From Acetobacter farinalis (GTDB lineage Bacteria; Pseudomonadota; Alphaproteobacteria; Acetobacterales; Acetobacteraceae), in NCBI RefSeq assembly GCF_026240015.1, contig NZ_JAPIUX010000001.1, positions 62,001-126,000 of the forward strand: DNA of 64,000 nt, in the 5' to 3' direction. The translations under genes were made by a program, and so were the position numbers. Positions 43,503 through 52,641 of the stretch are shown piece after piece. Numbering within the stretch: position 1 is the stretch's first letter; each line of letters begins with the position of its first letter. The notes beneath the pieces were generated by a model that ran no database searches, had not been told where the DNA came from, and worked only from the letters and a program-made list of their open reading frames with translations.

Positions 43503-44279
43503 TCAGCGGCGCAGCTCCATGGTAATGGGGCCTTCACGGCGACCATGGGTGAACTGGTCCACCATCGGGTTCCCGCTGTCCATCAGGGAGCTTCCCGGCC
43601 CCTGCCAGATCAACTGGCCCTTGTAGAGCATGGCGGCTTCATCCCCGATCCGCTGGGCAGAGGCCATGTCATGCGTGATGGCAATGGCGGTGGAGCCAAG
43701 CTTTTTCACGCAGTCCACAATCAGCCCGTCAATGACAGCCCCCATAATGGGGTCCAGCCCGGTTGTGGGTTCATCAAAAAACAGGATGTCCGGCCGGGCC
43801 GCAATGGCGCGGGCAAGGCCTACACGCTTCTGCATGCCGCCGGAGAGTTCAGAGGGGTAGAGATCCCCCACGGAGGGGTCCAGCCCCACCTGTGCCAGAA
43901 TGCTGCCTGCGTGGCTGCGGGCGTCCGTGCGGTTCAGCCGTTTGAGGGCGAGCAGCCCGAAGGTCACGTTTTCCCACACGGGCAGGCTGTCAAACAGCGC
44001 GGCGTTCTGGAAGAGCATGCCAATTTCGCCGCGCAGGGTTTCCTGCCGCCGGGAAGAGGCGGCCAGAATGTTCTCGCCATCAATTTCAATACTGCCGGAG
44101 TCCGGCGTGATCAGCCCCAGAATGCAGCGCAGGAGCACGGATTTGCCACTGCCGGACCCGCCGATGATCACAAAGGACGTGCCGGGCATGACATCCAGAT
44201 TGATGCCATCCAGCACCTTTTTGGAACCGAAGGATTTGTGCAGATCCCGGATACGGATTTTGGGGGTGGGGCTGGTCAT
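43503..44279 (-). CDS. mlaF: Mla-type phospholipid transport ABC ATPase
   Basis: 258 residues. The ATPase of the MlaFEDB-type transporter that moves phospholipids between the membranes to keep the outer leaflet free of them. Walker A GGSGSGKSVLLRCI, Q-loop FQNAALFDSLPVWENV, signature ELSGGMQKRVGLARA and Walker B ILFFDEPTTGLDP are present. The FQNAALFDSL segment is typical of MlaF. The ATG overlaps the mlaE stop by 4 bases. Confidence 0.93.
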   Translation of the reverse strand: MTSPTPKIRIRDLHKSFGSKKVLDGINLDVMPGTSFVIIGGSGSGKSVLLRCILGLITPDSGSIEIDGENILAASSRRQETLRGEIGMLFQNAALFDSLPVWENVTFGLLALKRLNRTDARSHAGSILAQVGLDPSVGDLYPSELSGGMQKRVGLARAIAARPDILFFDEPTTGLDPIMGAVIDGLIVDCVKKLGSTAIAITHDMASAQRIGDEAAMLYKGQLIWQGPGSSLMDSGNPMVDQFTHGRREGPITMELRR

Positions 44280-45061
44280 TGTGAGAAGAACAGATCCGTC
44301 AGGAGATAATCAAAGGCCAGCAGCAGGATGGAAGCGGCGACCACGGCGGAGGTTGTGGCGGTGCCAACGCCTTCGGCCCCGCCCTTGCTGTTATAGCCGT
44401 AATAGCAGCCCATCAGCGCGATCAGGAACCCGAACAGCGCGGCCTTGACCAGCCCGACTGTCACATCAATGGCCTTCACGGAATTCAGTGTGGCCGTGAT
44501 GTAGGCATGCGGGGAAAAGCCGAGCTTGACCACGGAGACGGTAAAGCCCCCGGCAACACCCAGCACGTCCGCCACCATCACCAGCAGGGGGAGAGCCACA
44601 AGGCCCGCCAGAAGGCGCGGGGTGACCAGATATTTCATGGGGTTGGTGGAAAGGGTGCTGAGCGCATCAATCTGGTCTGTTACCCGCATGGTGCCGATCT
44701 GCGCCGCCATGGCCGCCCCCACGCGGCCCGCAACCATAAGCCCGGCCAGAACCGGCCCAAGCTCACGGGTGACAGCCAGCACCACAATGCCCGCAATGGC
44801 GTTCTGCACATGATACTGTGCGAACCCGGTGTAGGATTGCAGGGCAATCACGCCGCCGGAGAAAAGGGCTGTCAGCGCCACCACAGGCAGGGAGAAAAAC
44901 CCGGTTTCCAGAAAAGAAGACAGGAATACCCGGCCGTAGAACGGGGGTCTGATAAGGTGGGAGAGCCCCGAGAGGGCAAACAGGGTGAGGGAGCCTGCGG
45001 CGCGTATCAGGCCGAGGGTAGTACGGCCCAGTCTGGCCACAAGATCGAGCAACATATCCAT
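44276..45061 (-). CDS. mlaE: Mla-type phospholipid transport permease
   Basis: 261 residues from ATG 45061. The MlaE family permease with about five membrane helices; conserved stretch VTRELGPVLAGLMVAGRVGAA (split: VTRELGPVLAGLM and AGRVGAAMAAQIGTM), DALSTLSTNPMKYLVTPR, and a C-terminal GCYYGYNSKGGAEGVGTATT. ATG 45055 is a second possible start; an upstream frame extension is not conserved. It is the first gene of the pair and divergent from ugd across 220 bases. No MCE-domain (mlaD) gene lies in the neighbourhood. Confidence 0.93.
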   Translation of the reverse strand: MDMLLDLVARLGRTTLGLIRAAGSLTLFALSGLSHLIRPPFYGRVFLSSFLETGFFSLPVVALTALFSGGVIALQSYTGFAQYHVQNAIAGIVVLAVTRELGPVLAGLMVAGRVGAAMAAQIGTMRVTDQIDALSTLSTNPMKYLVTPRLLAGLVALPLLVMVADVLGVAGGFTVSVVKLGFSPHAYITATLNSVKAIDVTVGLVKAALFGFLIALMGCYYGYNSKGGAEGVGTATTSAVVAASILLLAFDYLLTDLFFSQ

Positions 45062-45281
45062 CCGGTCAGGCGGTCCGGTCCTGTGTTGTGGGTGAATGAC
45101 AAACAGCCACAAGCCGTAGCCTGAAGTCCGGGTGCCGTCAAAGGGTGTGTCGTGCCGGAGTGGGTGCGCCTGTGCGGAAGCGTAAAATGCGGTATTGCGG
45201 CATCAGCCCGCTAAGGGCATTGGTGTGTGCCAGTTTTTAAAGTCCATCACATGGATAATGAGTAAGGCAGGAGGGCAGGAA

Positions 45282-46607
45282 ATGCGCATAGCCATGATCG
45301 GCGGCGGGTATGTCGGGCTTGTATCAGGCGCGTGTTTTGCCGAGTTCGGTATTAATGTCGCCATTGTTGAAACCAATCCCGCGCGCCTGTCCGCCCTGCG
45401 GGAGGGCCGTATTCCCATTTACGAGCCGGGGCTGGATGCGCTGGTGGCGTCCAACAGCCAGGCAGGCCGCCTGACGTTCGGCGATGATATCGCCAGTGCC
45501 GTGGCCGGGGCCGAGGCCGTGTTCATTGCCGTGGGCACGCCGCCCCGCAATGGGGATGGCGCTGCGGACATGCAGTATGTTCACGCCGCGGCCCGCCAGA
45601 TTGCGGAAGCCCTGACGGGGTATGCCGTGATTGTCACCAAATCCACCGTGCCTGTGGGCAGCAGCCGCCGCATTGCCGAAATTATCCGGCAGACCCGCCC
45701 GGATGCGGATTTTGATGTGGCTTCCAACCCGGAATTCCTGCGTGAAGGCAGCGCGATAGGCGATTTCATGCGGCCTGACCGCGTGATTATCGGGCTGGAA
45801 CAGACTCGCCCCGAACGCGCCCGCCGGGCGGAAGAGGTGCTGCGCCGGGTGTATCGCCCGCTGTCTGTTATTGAAGCGCCCCTGCTGTTTACAGGGCTGG
45901 AAACGGCGGAACTGACCAAATACGCCTCCAATTCCTTCCTTGCGATGAAGATTTCCTTCATCAATGAAATGGCCGATCTGTGCGAAACGCTGGGGGCGGA
46001 TGTGCAGGATCTGGCGCGTGGCATGGGGCTGGATGCCCGCATCGGGCGCAAGTTTCTGGAGCCCGGCCCCGGTTATGGCGGCTCCTGCTTCCCCAAGGAT
46101 ACACTGGCCCTCTCCCGCATTGCGCAGGAAGCTCACAGCGCCTGCCGTCTGGTGGAAACCACCGTGCAGGTGAACGAGGCACGCAAGGCAGGCATGGCCG
46201 GGCGCATTATTGCGGCCTGCGGTGGGTCTGTTGCGGGGAAGACGGTGGCCGTGCTGGGGCTGACCTTCAAGCCGGAAACGGATGACATGCGCGAATCTGC
46301 ATCCATCCCGATTCTGCATCGTCTGGCGGAGGCCGGAGCCACCATCCGCGCGTATGACCCGGTGGGTATGGTCGCCGCGAAGCCGCTGCTGCCTGACAGC
46401 ACCCTTTATTGCACCGATGCGCTGGATGCGGCGGAGCAGGCGGATGTGCTGGTGGTGCTGACGGAGTGGAACATGTTCCGCGCCCTCTCCCCCGCTGAAC
46501 TGGCCCGCCGCATGCGGACCCGCACCATTGTGGACCTGCGGAATATTTTTGATCCCGCCGCCATGCGTGCCGCCGGTTTTGCGTATGAGTCCGTAGGGCG
46601 TCCGTAA
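45282..46607 (+). CDS. ugd: UDP-glucose 6-dehydrogenase
   Basis: 441 residues. It oxidises UDP-glucose to UDP-glucuronate with two NAD. The NAD-binding loop IGGGYVGLVSGACFAEFG is at the N terminus; KSTVPVGS, ASNPEFLREGSAIGDFMRPD and the catalytic cysteine in GGSCFPKD follow, with LTFKPETDDMRESAS in the C-terminal UDP domain. ATG 45282 has GGAGGGCAGG upstream; the longer frame starts within the divergent promoter region. UDP-glucuronate would feed exopolysaccharide or LPS sugars (acetan-like polymers in this family), an inference. Confidence 0.95.
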   Translation: MRIAMIGGGYVGLVSGACFAEFGINVAIVETNPARLSALREGRIPIYEPGLDALVASNSQAGRLTFGDDIASAVAGAEAVFIAVGTPPRNGDGAADMQYVHAAARQIAEALTGYAVIVTKSTVPVGSSRRIAEIIRQTRPDADFDVASNPEFLREGSAIGDFMRPDRVIIGLEQTRPERARRAEEVLRRVYRPLSVIEAPLLFTGLETAELTKYASNSFLAMKISFINEMADLCETLGADVQDLARGMGLDARIGRKFLEPGPGYGGSCFPKDTLALSRIAQEAHSACRLVETTVQVNEARKAGMAGRIIAACGGSVAGKTVAVLGLTFKPETDDMRESASIPILHRLAEAGATIRAYDPVGMVAAKPLLPDSTLYCTDALDAAEQADVLVVLTEWNMFRALSPAELARRMRTRTIVDLRNIFDPAAMRAAGFAYESVGRP

Positions 46608-46674
46608 GCATCGGCTCTTGAGGTGCTGGGTGTTCGCCCCCAGATGAACGGCATGATGATGGGGGAGAACGCTC

Positions 46675-48063
46675 TTGGCTAAACGACCAGCCCGCCAGTT
46701 TGTCTGCCGGGCCTGCGGGGCCGTGTCCTCCAAATGGGCGGGCCAGTGCGAGGCCTGCGGGGAGTGGAATACGCTCGAGGAGGTGGCGGTTGAGCCACTG
46801 GTGGCGTCCTCCCCCCGTGCCGGGAGTAGCGGGCGACGGGTGCGGCTGGAAGGGCTGGACGGCATGGCCGCCCCCCCGCCGCGCATCCAGACAGGCATTG
46901 GTGAGTTGGACCGTGTTCTGGGCGGTGGTCTGGTGCCGGCCTCTGTCGTGCTGGTGGGGGGGGACCCGGGGATCGGGAAATCCACTCTCCTGCTTCAGGC
47001 CGCGTGCAAGATGGCCGGGAAGGGCCAGCGCGTTCTGTATATCTCGGGTGAGGAAGCGGTGGACCAGATCCGCCTGCGGGCCCTGCGTCTTGGGGTGGGG
47101 GAAGCCACGCTGGACCTCGCGGCCTCGATCAACGTGGCGGATATTGTGGCCACGCTGGAAGCCGAACCGGATGTGCGGGCGGTGGTGATTGATTCCATCC
47201 AGACCATGTGGCTGGAAACGGTGGAAAGCGCGCCAGGCTCTGTCTCGCAGGTGCGGGCCTGCGCGTTTGAACTCATCCGGCTGGCCAAGCGGAAGGGCTT
47301 CAGTCTGATTCTGGTGGGGCATGTCACCAAGGAAGGCGCTCTGGCCGGCCCCCGTGTGCTGGAGCACATGGTGGATGCCGTGATGTATTTCGAGGGGGAC
47401 CGGGGCCACCAGTTCCGTATTCTCCGCGCCGCCAAAAACCGCTTTGGCGCCACGGACGAAATCGGTGTGTTCGCCATGACAGACCGGGGGCTGGAGGAGG
47501 TGAGCAATCCTTCCGCCCTATTCCTTGCTGAGCGGCGCGGGAATATTGCCGGCTCCGCCGTGTTCGCGGGGCTGGAGGGCACGCGCCCGGTGCTGCTGGA
47601 AGTGCAGGCGCTGCTGGCCCCCAAAAGTGGTGACAATGCCCCCCGCCGCGCTGTGGTGGGGTGGGATAGCGGCCGCCTGTCCATGCTGCTGGCGGTGCTG
47701 GAAACGCGCTGCGGCGTGAAGCTCTCCGGCATGGATGTGTATCTGAACGTGGCGGGCGGCCTGAAAGTGGCGGAACCTGCGGCGGATCTGGCCGTGGCGG
47801 CCGCACTGATTTCCGCCGCGACGGGCATGCCCACCAGCGCGGGTGAGGTTTATTTTGGCGAGGTCGGGCTATCGGGTGAGGTGCGGCAGGTCTCACAGGC
47901 GGATGCCCGGTTGAAGGAAGCGGGCAAGCTGGGGTTTGACAAGGCCGTGCTCCCGCGCCGCATCGCCCGGGGCAGTGCCCGCACCAAGCCGCCGGAAGGG
48001 CTGACCCTGCGCGAGATCGGGCATCTGTCTGATCTGGTGACAGCGGATATGGAAGCCGAATAA
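46675..48063 (+). CDS. radA: DNA repair protein RadA
   Basis: 462 residues. A RecA-like branch-migration helicase. The four-cysteine zinc finger CRACGAVSSKWAGQCEAC is at residues 11-28; Walker A GDPGIGKSTLLLQA, the RadA-specific KNRFGATDEIGVF, and a C-terminal Lon-like domain (about 290-455, with GLSGEVRQVSQADARLKEA) follow. The start is TTG at 46675, supported by GGGGGAGAAC just upstream and by the conserved first residues AKRPARQFVC. Confidence 0.94.
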   Translation: MAKRPARQFVCRACGAVSSKWAGQCEACGEWNTLEEVAVEPLVASSPRAGSSGRRVRLEGLDGMAAPPPRIQTGIGELDRVLGGGLVPASVVLVGGDPGIGKSTLLLQAACKMAGKGQRVLYISGEEAVDQIRLRALRLGVGEATLDLAASINVADIVATLEAEPDVRAVVIDSIQTMWLETVESAPGSVSQVRACAFELIRLAKRKGFSLILVGHVTKEGALAGPRVLEHMVDAVMYFEGDRGHQFRILRAAKNRFGATDEIGVFAMTDRGLEEVSNPSALFLAERRGNIAGSAVFAGLEGTRPVLLEVQALLAPKSGDNAPRRAVVGWDSGRLSMLLAVLETRCGVKLSGMDVYLNVAGGLKVAEPAADLAVAAALISAATGMPTSAGEVYFGEVGLSGEVRQVSQADARLKEAGKLGFDKAVLPRRIARGSARTKPPEGLTLREIGHLSDLVTADMEAE

Positions 48064-48101
48064 AAACGGCAGGAAAAGCCGAAAAACCGTGCCTGCCCGG
48101 A

Positions 48102-48130
48102 TTGTCAGGCAGGAGCAGGCCCGCTATAGT
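48102..48130 (+). promoter_or_regulatory. Sigma-70 promoter of tRNA-Gly
   Basis: TTGTCA at 48102-48107 and TATAGT at 48125-48130 are exactly 17 bases apart; transcription would begin near 48137, about 8 bases before the mature tRNA. The match is strong. Confidence 0.8.
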
Positions 48131-48144
48131 GCGCGCCACGGAAT

Positions 48145-48218
48145 GCGGATGTAGTTCAATGGTAGAACGGCAGCTTCCCAAGCTGCATACGGGGGTTCGA
48201 TTCCCCTCATCCGCTCCA
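48145..48218 (+). tRNA. tRNA-Gly (anticodon CCC)
   Basis: The full cloverleaf can be folded: acceptor GCGGATG (48145-48151) with CATCCGC (48208-48214), D-arm with TTCAATGGTAGAA, anticodon stem GCAGC/GCTGC around the loop TTCCCAA (anticodon CCC), and T-arm GGGGGTTCGATTCCCC. The 3' CCA is encoded (48216-48218). It has its own promoter and terminator. Confidence 0.97.
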
Positions 48219-48249
48219 GTTTTCCAAAAAACAGATTGAATGCGCGCCA

Positions 48250-48276
48250 GCCACAGTCCGTGGGCTGTGGCGTTTT
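48250..48276 (+). terminator. Intrinsic terminator of tRNA-Gly
   Basis: GCCACAG (48250-48256) pairs with CTGTGGC (48265-48271) around an 8-base loop, followed by GTTTT. It begins 32 bases after the tRNA. Confidence 0.75.
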
Positions 48277-49307
48277 GCTGCTACAGGCCTCGGCAGTGCG
48301 TTGCGAGGCGCGTTTTAGCGAACTTTGTCGAGCATATCGCCCTGAAGCGTATTGGCAGCGCGAAAGCTGTTGGGTGCGCATATGCTGTGGGAAGACCGGT
48401 TAAATGAATCAGGCCATCCAGATGCAGCGAGGTGCGGTTATGCCGCGCAACGGATGGATCATTCTCCAGATCACTCTATCCTGTCAGGGAGTTGTCCGTA
48501 CGAACAGCATGAGATTTGATACGTTTCCAAAGCGTGCTTGCTGGCAGGGGTATGTGTCGTCATGGGCGAAGGGCAGCAGGACGCATGAGAAACGTTTGTC
48601 TGGAGGAAGGCGTGAGTCAGGGTCAATAAGGATCAGAAAATGGAAAATACGTTTTAAAATAAGGAATAATATCGTTTTTTATATGTCTGGCCTTTTCTCC
48701 GTATGAAAAGTGAATCTGATATTCTGGTTTTTTCAAATTTGGCAGAAGGAAATGTTCCCGCGCGTGAATCATGGCAATCAGTGCGGCGGGCTGGGGCTTT
48801 CCACAGCATGCAGAACGGACATTCCGGACAAGGGGCGCGGAAGTGGTAATCTTCTCGGGGTCACGACTTTGTGACAAGCCTGCTCCGGTGTGTGAAGGTT
48901 TGGCGTGGTTGTGGCGTGGGGCTGAGGTGGTGGATCTCCCTGATGGTATTCCGATTTTGTAGAGTTTCGGAAAATCATCAAAAAATATAGATATTTCGAA
49001 AATAATATTCAGGAGATGGTCTTCGTTCATGGCGTAGAACCAGTGCGCTGAGCGTGGGTGTGGCGGCATAATATTGCAATACCGGAACTATATAAATCGG
49101 GAAATATGGTTTTATTCTTTGGTTTTTCATGTGACTGTGTTAATGCTCTGGAGAGCCGATAATAATTGCACAAGAAAAATGGGCTTGATAATAATATAAC
49201 ACCGTGTAACGTTTATACCGTTATGTGCATGGTATAGTCCATAACACACCCGTCCTGATGGTCACGGTGGCAGGTATGAGCCGGACCTTACAGGAACCGG
49301 AAGCCTG
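48277..49307. other. AT-rich stretch after tRNA-Gly without recognisable gene
   Basis: About 1 kb with no supported coding sequence. Short open frames (for example 48404-48706 +, 48623-49069 -) have no ribosome site, family resemblance or coding-like composition that I can point to. Base use turns strongly AT-rich from about 48600. No copy of the tRNA 3' end is visible downstream, so an integrated element with intact ends is not supported; it may be eroded foreign DNA plus the porin upstream region. Confidence 0.55.
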
Positions 49308-49361
49308 TTTGCGCAGTCCTTGCGCAAAAGCGTCGTTTTGTAAAAATATGATATTTTACAA
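49308..49361. promoter_or_regulatory. Two dyads upstream of the porin gene
   Basis: TTTGCGCA (49308-49315) and TGCGCAAA (49321-49328) form an 8-bp perfect dyad with spacer GTCCT. Ten bases later TTGTAAAA (49338-49345) and TTTTACAA (49354-49361) form another, spacer ATATGATA. They lie 170-220 bases before the porin start and look like protein-binding sites or a hairpin pair. Confidence 0.5.
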
Positions 49362-49529
49362 GACATTGTGGGAATTATTCTGTTTTTGTTACGGCAGATT
49401 GACGCTGCGGCTTCGTGGCAGAAATGGGCGTGCGCTTTGCTCTCATGCAGGCGCTTGCGCCGAAGCTTGGAGTGGTGAGGCATGAAACAGAATCTCGCGG
49501 CCTGCGGGCGCACTATGTGTTAAAGCATT

Positions 49530-51068
49530 ATGCGCAATAAGGTTTATTATTTTGTTCTGGGCGGATTTTTTCTGTCTATATTTTCCGGGTCGGAAAAAGC
49601 GCAGGCGGATACCACACTGGTCTCGTTGCGTGGCCTTACGATACAGGCCGGGCTTGATATCGGGGGGTCTGCGTTTTACGTGCCGCACGTCAATTTTGGT
49701 GCGGGCTCCTATGCGCCTCGGCCATCAGGGGGCTACAGGCACACCAGAAGCCCGGTTTATGGTGAATTATACGGTAAACCGATCCTGACAGGCCGCTGGG
49801 CGCTGAAAAATGGTTTTGCCGTGATTGGTAAGGCTTCCGCCATTGGCGCCGCTACTCTGGGCGATGGCGATGCGGAGGAAGTTTCCCAGACATCAGGCAC
49901 ACCGCACTCGATCTATCTGGAAGAGGCCAATCTGGGTTTGGAAATACCACTCAGGCTTGCGGGCAAGCCCCAGACTCTGACAGTGCTGGGTGGCCGACAG
50001 GCTTTTGCTGTGGATGACGGATTTCTGATCGGTAAAGGGACTTACAGCTCCGGTAATCGCGGGGCATGGTGGTATGCGCCACGGTTCGCGTTCTCCGGCC
50101 CCGGTGTGATCAAGCTGGAGGGGAACCCGGTGCGTGCGGATGTTTTCATGCTGGAGAGCAATACCGATAATGATATCGACCGTGGCTACGACAGGCCAAA
50201 AACCAAATTCGTGGGGTTTGATGTCAGCTGGTTTGTCAATCGCGCCGGGGGACATGGGGAGAATACCTATGCGGACCGTGCGGCCTATGTCACGCTCACG
50301 TATTTTCATGTCACGCAGGCGGATACTTCAGCGTCTTATAACTATTCCGCCCGTTCGGACAGGGAGGGGATGAATGTGGCTTCCCTGAGCTGGGGCGGGA
50401 CACTTGTTCCTATAAAACGCTTGGGCATTTCAAAAAATTTCACGTTTTATGGGAATTTTGTTTCCCAGCAGAACAGTCATGCCGGGAATGGTTATAAGTC
50501 TGTAGAAGCCTACGCCATGTTTTTTGAACCCGGCTACAGGTTCTCCATGCTGCCCTGGACCCCTTCGTTTTTTTATCGTTATACGCGCTTTGGTGGATCC
50601 CGAAATGCGCAAGGGTCTGTCAAAAGAAGTTATGACACCTTATTTCTTTACGATGGCAAACGCTACACCTATGGTGGGTACTGGCCGGGTGAAATTGTAG
50701 GTATGTACCTGGCTCCGCTTTCCAATCTGGAAGTGCATCAGCTTGATCTGACAGTCACGCCGCCGGTGCATCTGCTGCATTCCAAAGACAGCCTGAAACT
50801 GGGGCTGCATTATTATAATCTTTCCCTGCTCTACCCCACAGGGGCAGGGCTCAAGGCTGGCACGGGGCGCCATGTTTCGGATGAACTTGATATTTCAGCC
50901 GAATATACCCTGAACGCCACGACATCCGCCGCGTTGGCCGGGGGCGTTGCGTTTTCCGGCCCTGCCGGAAGAGCGCTGGCCAGAGCCGGTGTGCCGCAGG
51001 TTCAGGCCATGCCGAAAATCGGGCATCATGCAGGAATTATCGAGGGATATTTCTTCAAGCATTTTTAG
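49530..51068 (+). CDS. Outer membrane porin, alginate-export-like beta-barrel
   Basis: 512 residues. A signal peptide (GGFFLSIFSGSEKAQA) is followed by a protein rich in alternating aromatic and glycine residues, ending in phenylalanine (GYFFKHF), as expected for an outer membrane barrel. The layout, including LTVLGGRQAFAVDDGFLIGKG and FVGFDVSWFVNRAG, resembles the alginate-export/OprD-like porins frequent in acetic acid bacteria, but I cannot fix the subfamily. The start is ATG 49530; no strong ribosome site is visible. It is monocistronic, with dyads upstream. The substrate is unknown. Confidence 0.75.
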   Translation: MRNKVYYFVLGGFFLSIFSGSEKAQADTTLVSLRGLTIQAGLDIGGSAFYVPHVNFGAGSYAPRPSGGYRHTRSPVYGELYGKPILTGRWALKNGFAVIGKASAIGAATLGDGDAEEVSQTSGTPHSIYLEEANLGLEIPLRLAGKPQTLTVLGGRQAFAVDDGFLIGKGTYSSGNRGAWWYAPRFAFSGPGVIKLEGNPVRADVFMLESNTDNDIDRGYDRPKTKFVGFDVSWFVNRAGGHGENTYADRAAYVTLTYFHVTQADTSASYNYSARSDREGMNVASLSWGGTLVPIKRLGISKNFTFYGNFVSQQNSHAGNGYKSVEAYAMFFEPGYRFSMLPWTPSFFYRYTRFGGSRNAQGSVKRSYDTLFLYDGKRYTYGGYWPGEIVGMYLAPLSNLEVHQLDLTVTPPVHLLHSKDSLKLGLHYYNLSLLYPTGAGLKAGTGRHVSDELDISAEYTLNATTSAALAGGVAFSGPAGRALARAGVPQVQAMPKIGHHAGIIEGYFFKHF

Positions 51069-51139
51069 AAGGCATTTCCCTTTTTCTTCCGCACAAGCAA
51101 TAATCGTTTCGCGTAACCACACTAAAGGAGTTCCCGTTT

Positions 51140-52510
51140 ATGGTTGATCAGGACCACACCGCACCGACCCCACAGGCCGCCGGTTTGCGCAACCGGCATA
51201 TTGCCATGATTGCTCTGGGCGGGATTATCGGTGCGGGCCTGTTCGTGGGGAGCGGGGCAGCCATTGCGGCCACAGGGCCAGCCGTGCTGCTGGCGTTTCT
51301 GGCTGTGGGTATTCTGGTTATTCTGGTCATGCGGATGCTGGGTGAAATGGTGACGGCAGACCCCGGGCGTGGCTCCTTTGTGGAATATATCCGTGCCGCG
51401 CACGGTAACAGGACCGGGTTTACCGCAGGGTGGCTCTACTGGTTTTTCTGGGTGGTGGTGCTGGGTAGTGAGGCGATTGCCGGGGCCATTCTGCTGCGGG
51501 ACTGGATTGGTCTGCCGGTATGGGTGCTCGCCATTGCCTTGATTGTGGTGCTCAAGCTGGTGAATTTTGCAGCCCCCCGTGTGTTTGGGGAGTGTGAGTT
51601 CTGGCTCTCCATGATCAAGGTTGTCAGCATTATCGCCTTTATTGCGGTTTCCGTGTTGTATGCGGCGCATGTGTTCGGGCCGGGTGTGCCTGTGCGGCAG
51701 AATGTGCTGGGGCATGGCGGCTTTTTTCCACATGGTGTGGTGGCGGTGCTCTCCATTATTCCCACCATTCTGTTCACCATGATGGGCTCTGAAATTGCCA
51801 CCGTGGCAGCAGCGGAATCTCCCGAACCGGGCAAGAATGTCGCACGGGTCACACGCAGTATCGGCACGCGTGTCACCCTGTTTTATCTGGCGTCTGTCGC
51901 CATGATTCTGGTGGATGTGCCCTGGCCTTCCATTGTGCCCGGCCATTCTCCGTTTGTTACGGCCATGGATGTCATGGGCGTGCCCGGTGCTGGCCTTCTG
52001 ATGCGCATTGTGGTGCTGAGTGCAGTGCTCTCCTGCCTGAATTCCAGCATGTATATTACCTCCCGCGTTCTGACGGAGCTTGCCGCGAAAGGGGATGCCC
52101 CGGCCATATTGATCCGCAAATCCACCATGCACACGCCGCGTCTGGCCATTACGGTCAGTAGTGTGGTGGGCACGCTGGTCGCGTTTTCCTCCATCCTTGC
52201 GCCGGATACCATTTTTGCATTTCTGCTGAGTTGTAGCGGTGGTGTTATTCTTGTTGTGTATTGCCTGATTGTTTCCGCTTATGTGCAGACGCGCTACCGT
52301 GCGCAGAAAGCCGGGCAGGCGGAGAACTTCAGTCTGCTGCTCTTCCCTTACTGCAATTATGGAACGTTGCTGGCTGTGGCCTGTGTGTTTGTTGCCATGC
52401 TGGCCAATCCTGCCGAGCGGATGACAGCTATTGCCAGCCTTGGCACAGCGGTTTTCTTCTTCCTGCTGGCATCCCTGAAAAAAATGCCTTCTCTGGAAGA
52501 AGTCAGATAA
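51140..52510 (+). CDS. Amino acid permease (APC superfamily, GabP/AnsP-like)
   Basis: 456 residues with twelve hydrophobic helices. The N terminus LRNRHIAMIALGGIIGAGLFVGSG is the classic first helix of the amino acid transporter family, and GEMVTADPGRGSFVEY and the later GSEIATVAAAESPEPGKNV are typical of the GABA/asparagine/proline permease branch. AAGGAG lies about 12 bases before ATG 51140. The substrate cannot be named from sequence; the nearby putA is suggestive of proline but not adjacent. Confidence 0.88.
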   Translation: MVDQDHTAPTPQAAGLRNRHIAMIALGGIIGAGLFVGSGAAIAATGPAVLLAFLAVGILVILVMRMLGEMVTADPGRGSFVEYIRAAHGNRTGFTAGWLYWFFWVVVLGSEAIAGAILLRDWIGLPVWVLAIALIVVLKLVNFAAPRVFGECEFWLSMIKVVSIIAFIAVSVLYAAHVFGPGVPVRQNVLGHGGFFPHGVVAVLSIIPTILFTMMGSEIATVAAAESPEPGKNVARVTRSIGTRVTLFYLASVAMILVDVPWPSIVPGHSPFVTAMDVMGVPGAGLLMRIVVLSAVLSCLNSSMYITSRVLTELAAKGDAPAILIRKSTMHTPRLAITVSSVVGTLVAFSSILAPDTIFAFLLSCSGGVILVVYCLIVSAYVQTRYRAQKAGQAENFSLLLFPYCNYGTLLAVACVFVAMLANPAERMTAIASLGTAVFFFLLASLKKMPSLEEVR

Positions 52511-52641
52511 GAGGCTGGCGCGGAAACCTTTCAGACGCGGCGCGTTTTAGGGATATGCCCACAGGGCTGAAGGATTATAGGAGCGGCAGCTTCTGCATGT
52601 TCCTGGGCATGGTTTCACATGTAAACATGGGGGGTTCTCTC

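Noticed and set aside
45324..46985. 553-codon open frame on the - strand over ugd and radA
   Set aside because: Antisense shadow of two clear genes; no start signals and no domain.
48124..48381. Open frame with MRGIEPPYAAWEAAVLPL
   Set aside because: This is the reverse complement of the tRNA-Gly gene read as protein, a common false annotation.
48404..48706. 100-codon open frame in the AT-rich gap
   Set aside because: No ribosome site and no recognisable sequence; it straddles a change in base composition, so coding is not supported.
48145..49529. Genomic island integrated at tRNA-Gly
   Set aside because: No integrase gene and no visible duplicate of the tRNA 3' end downstream; composition alone is not enough.
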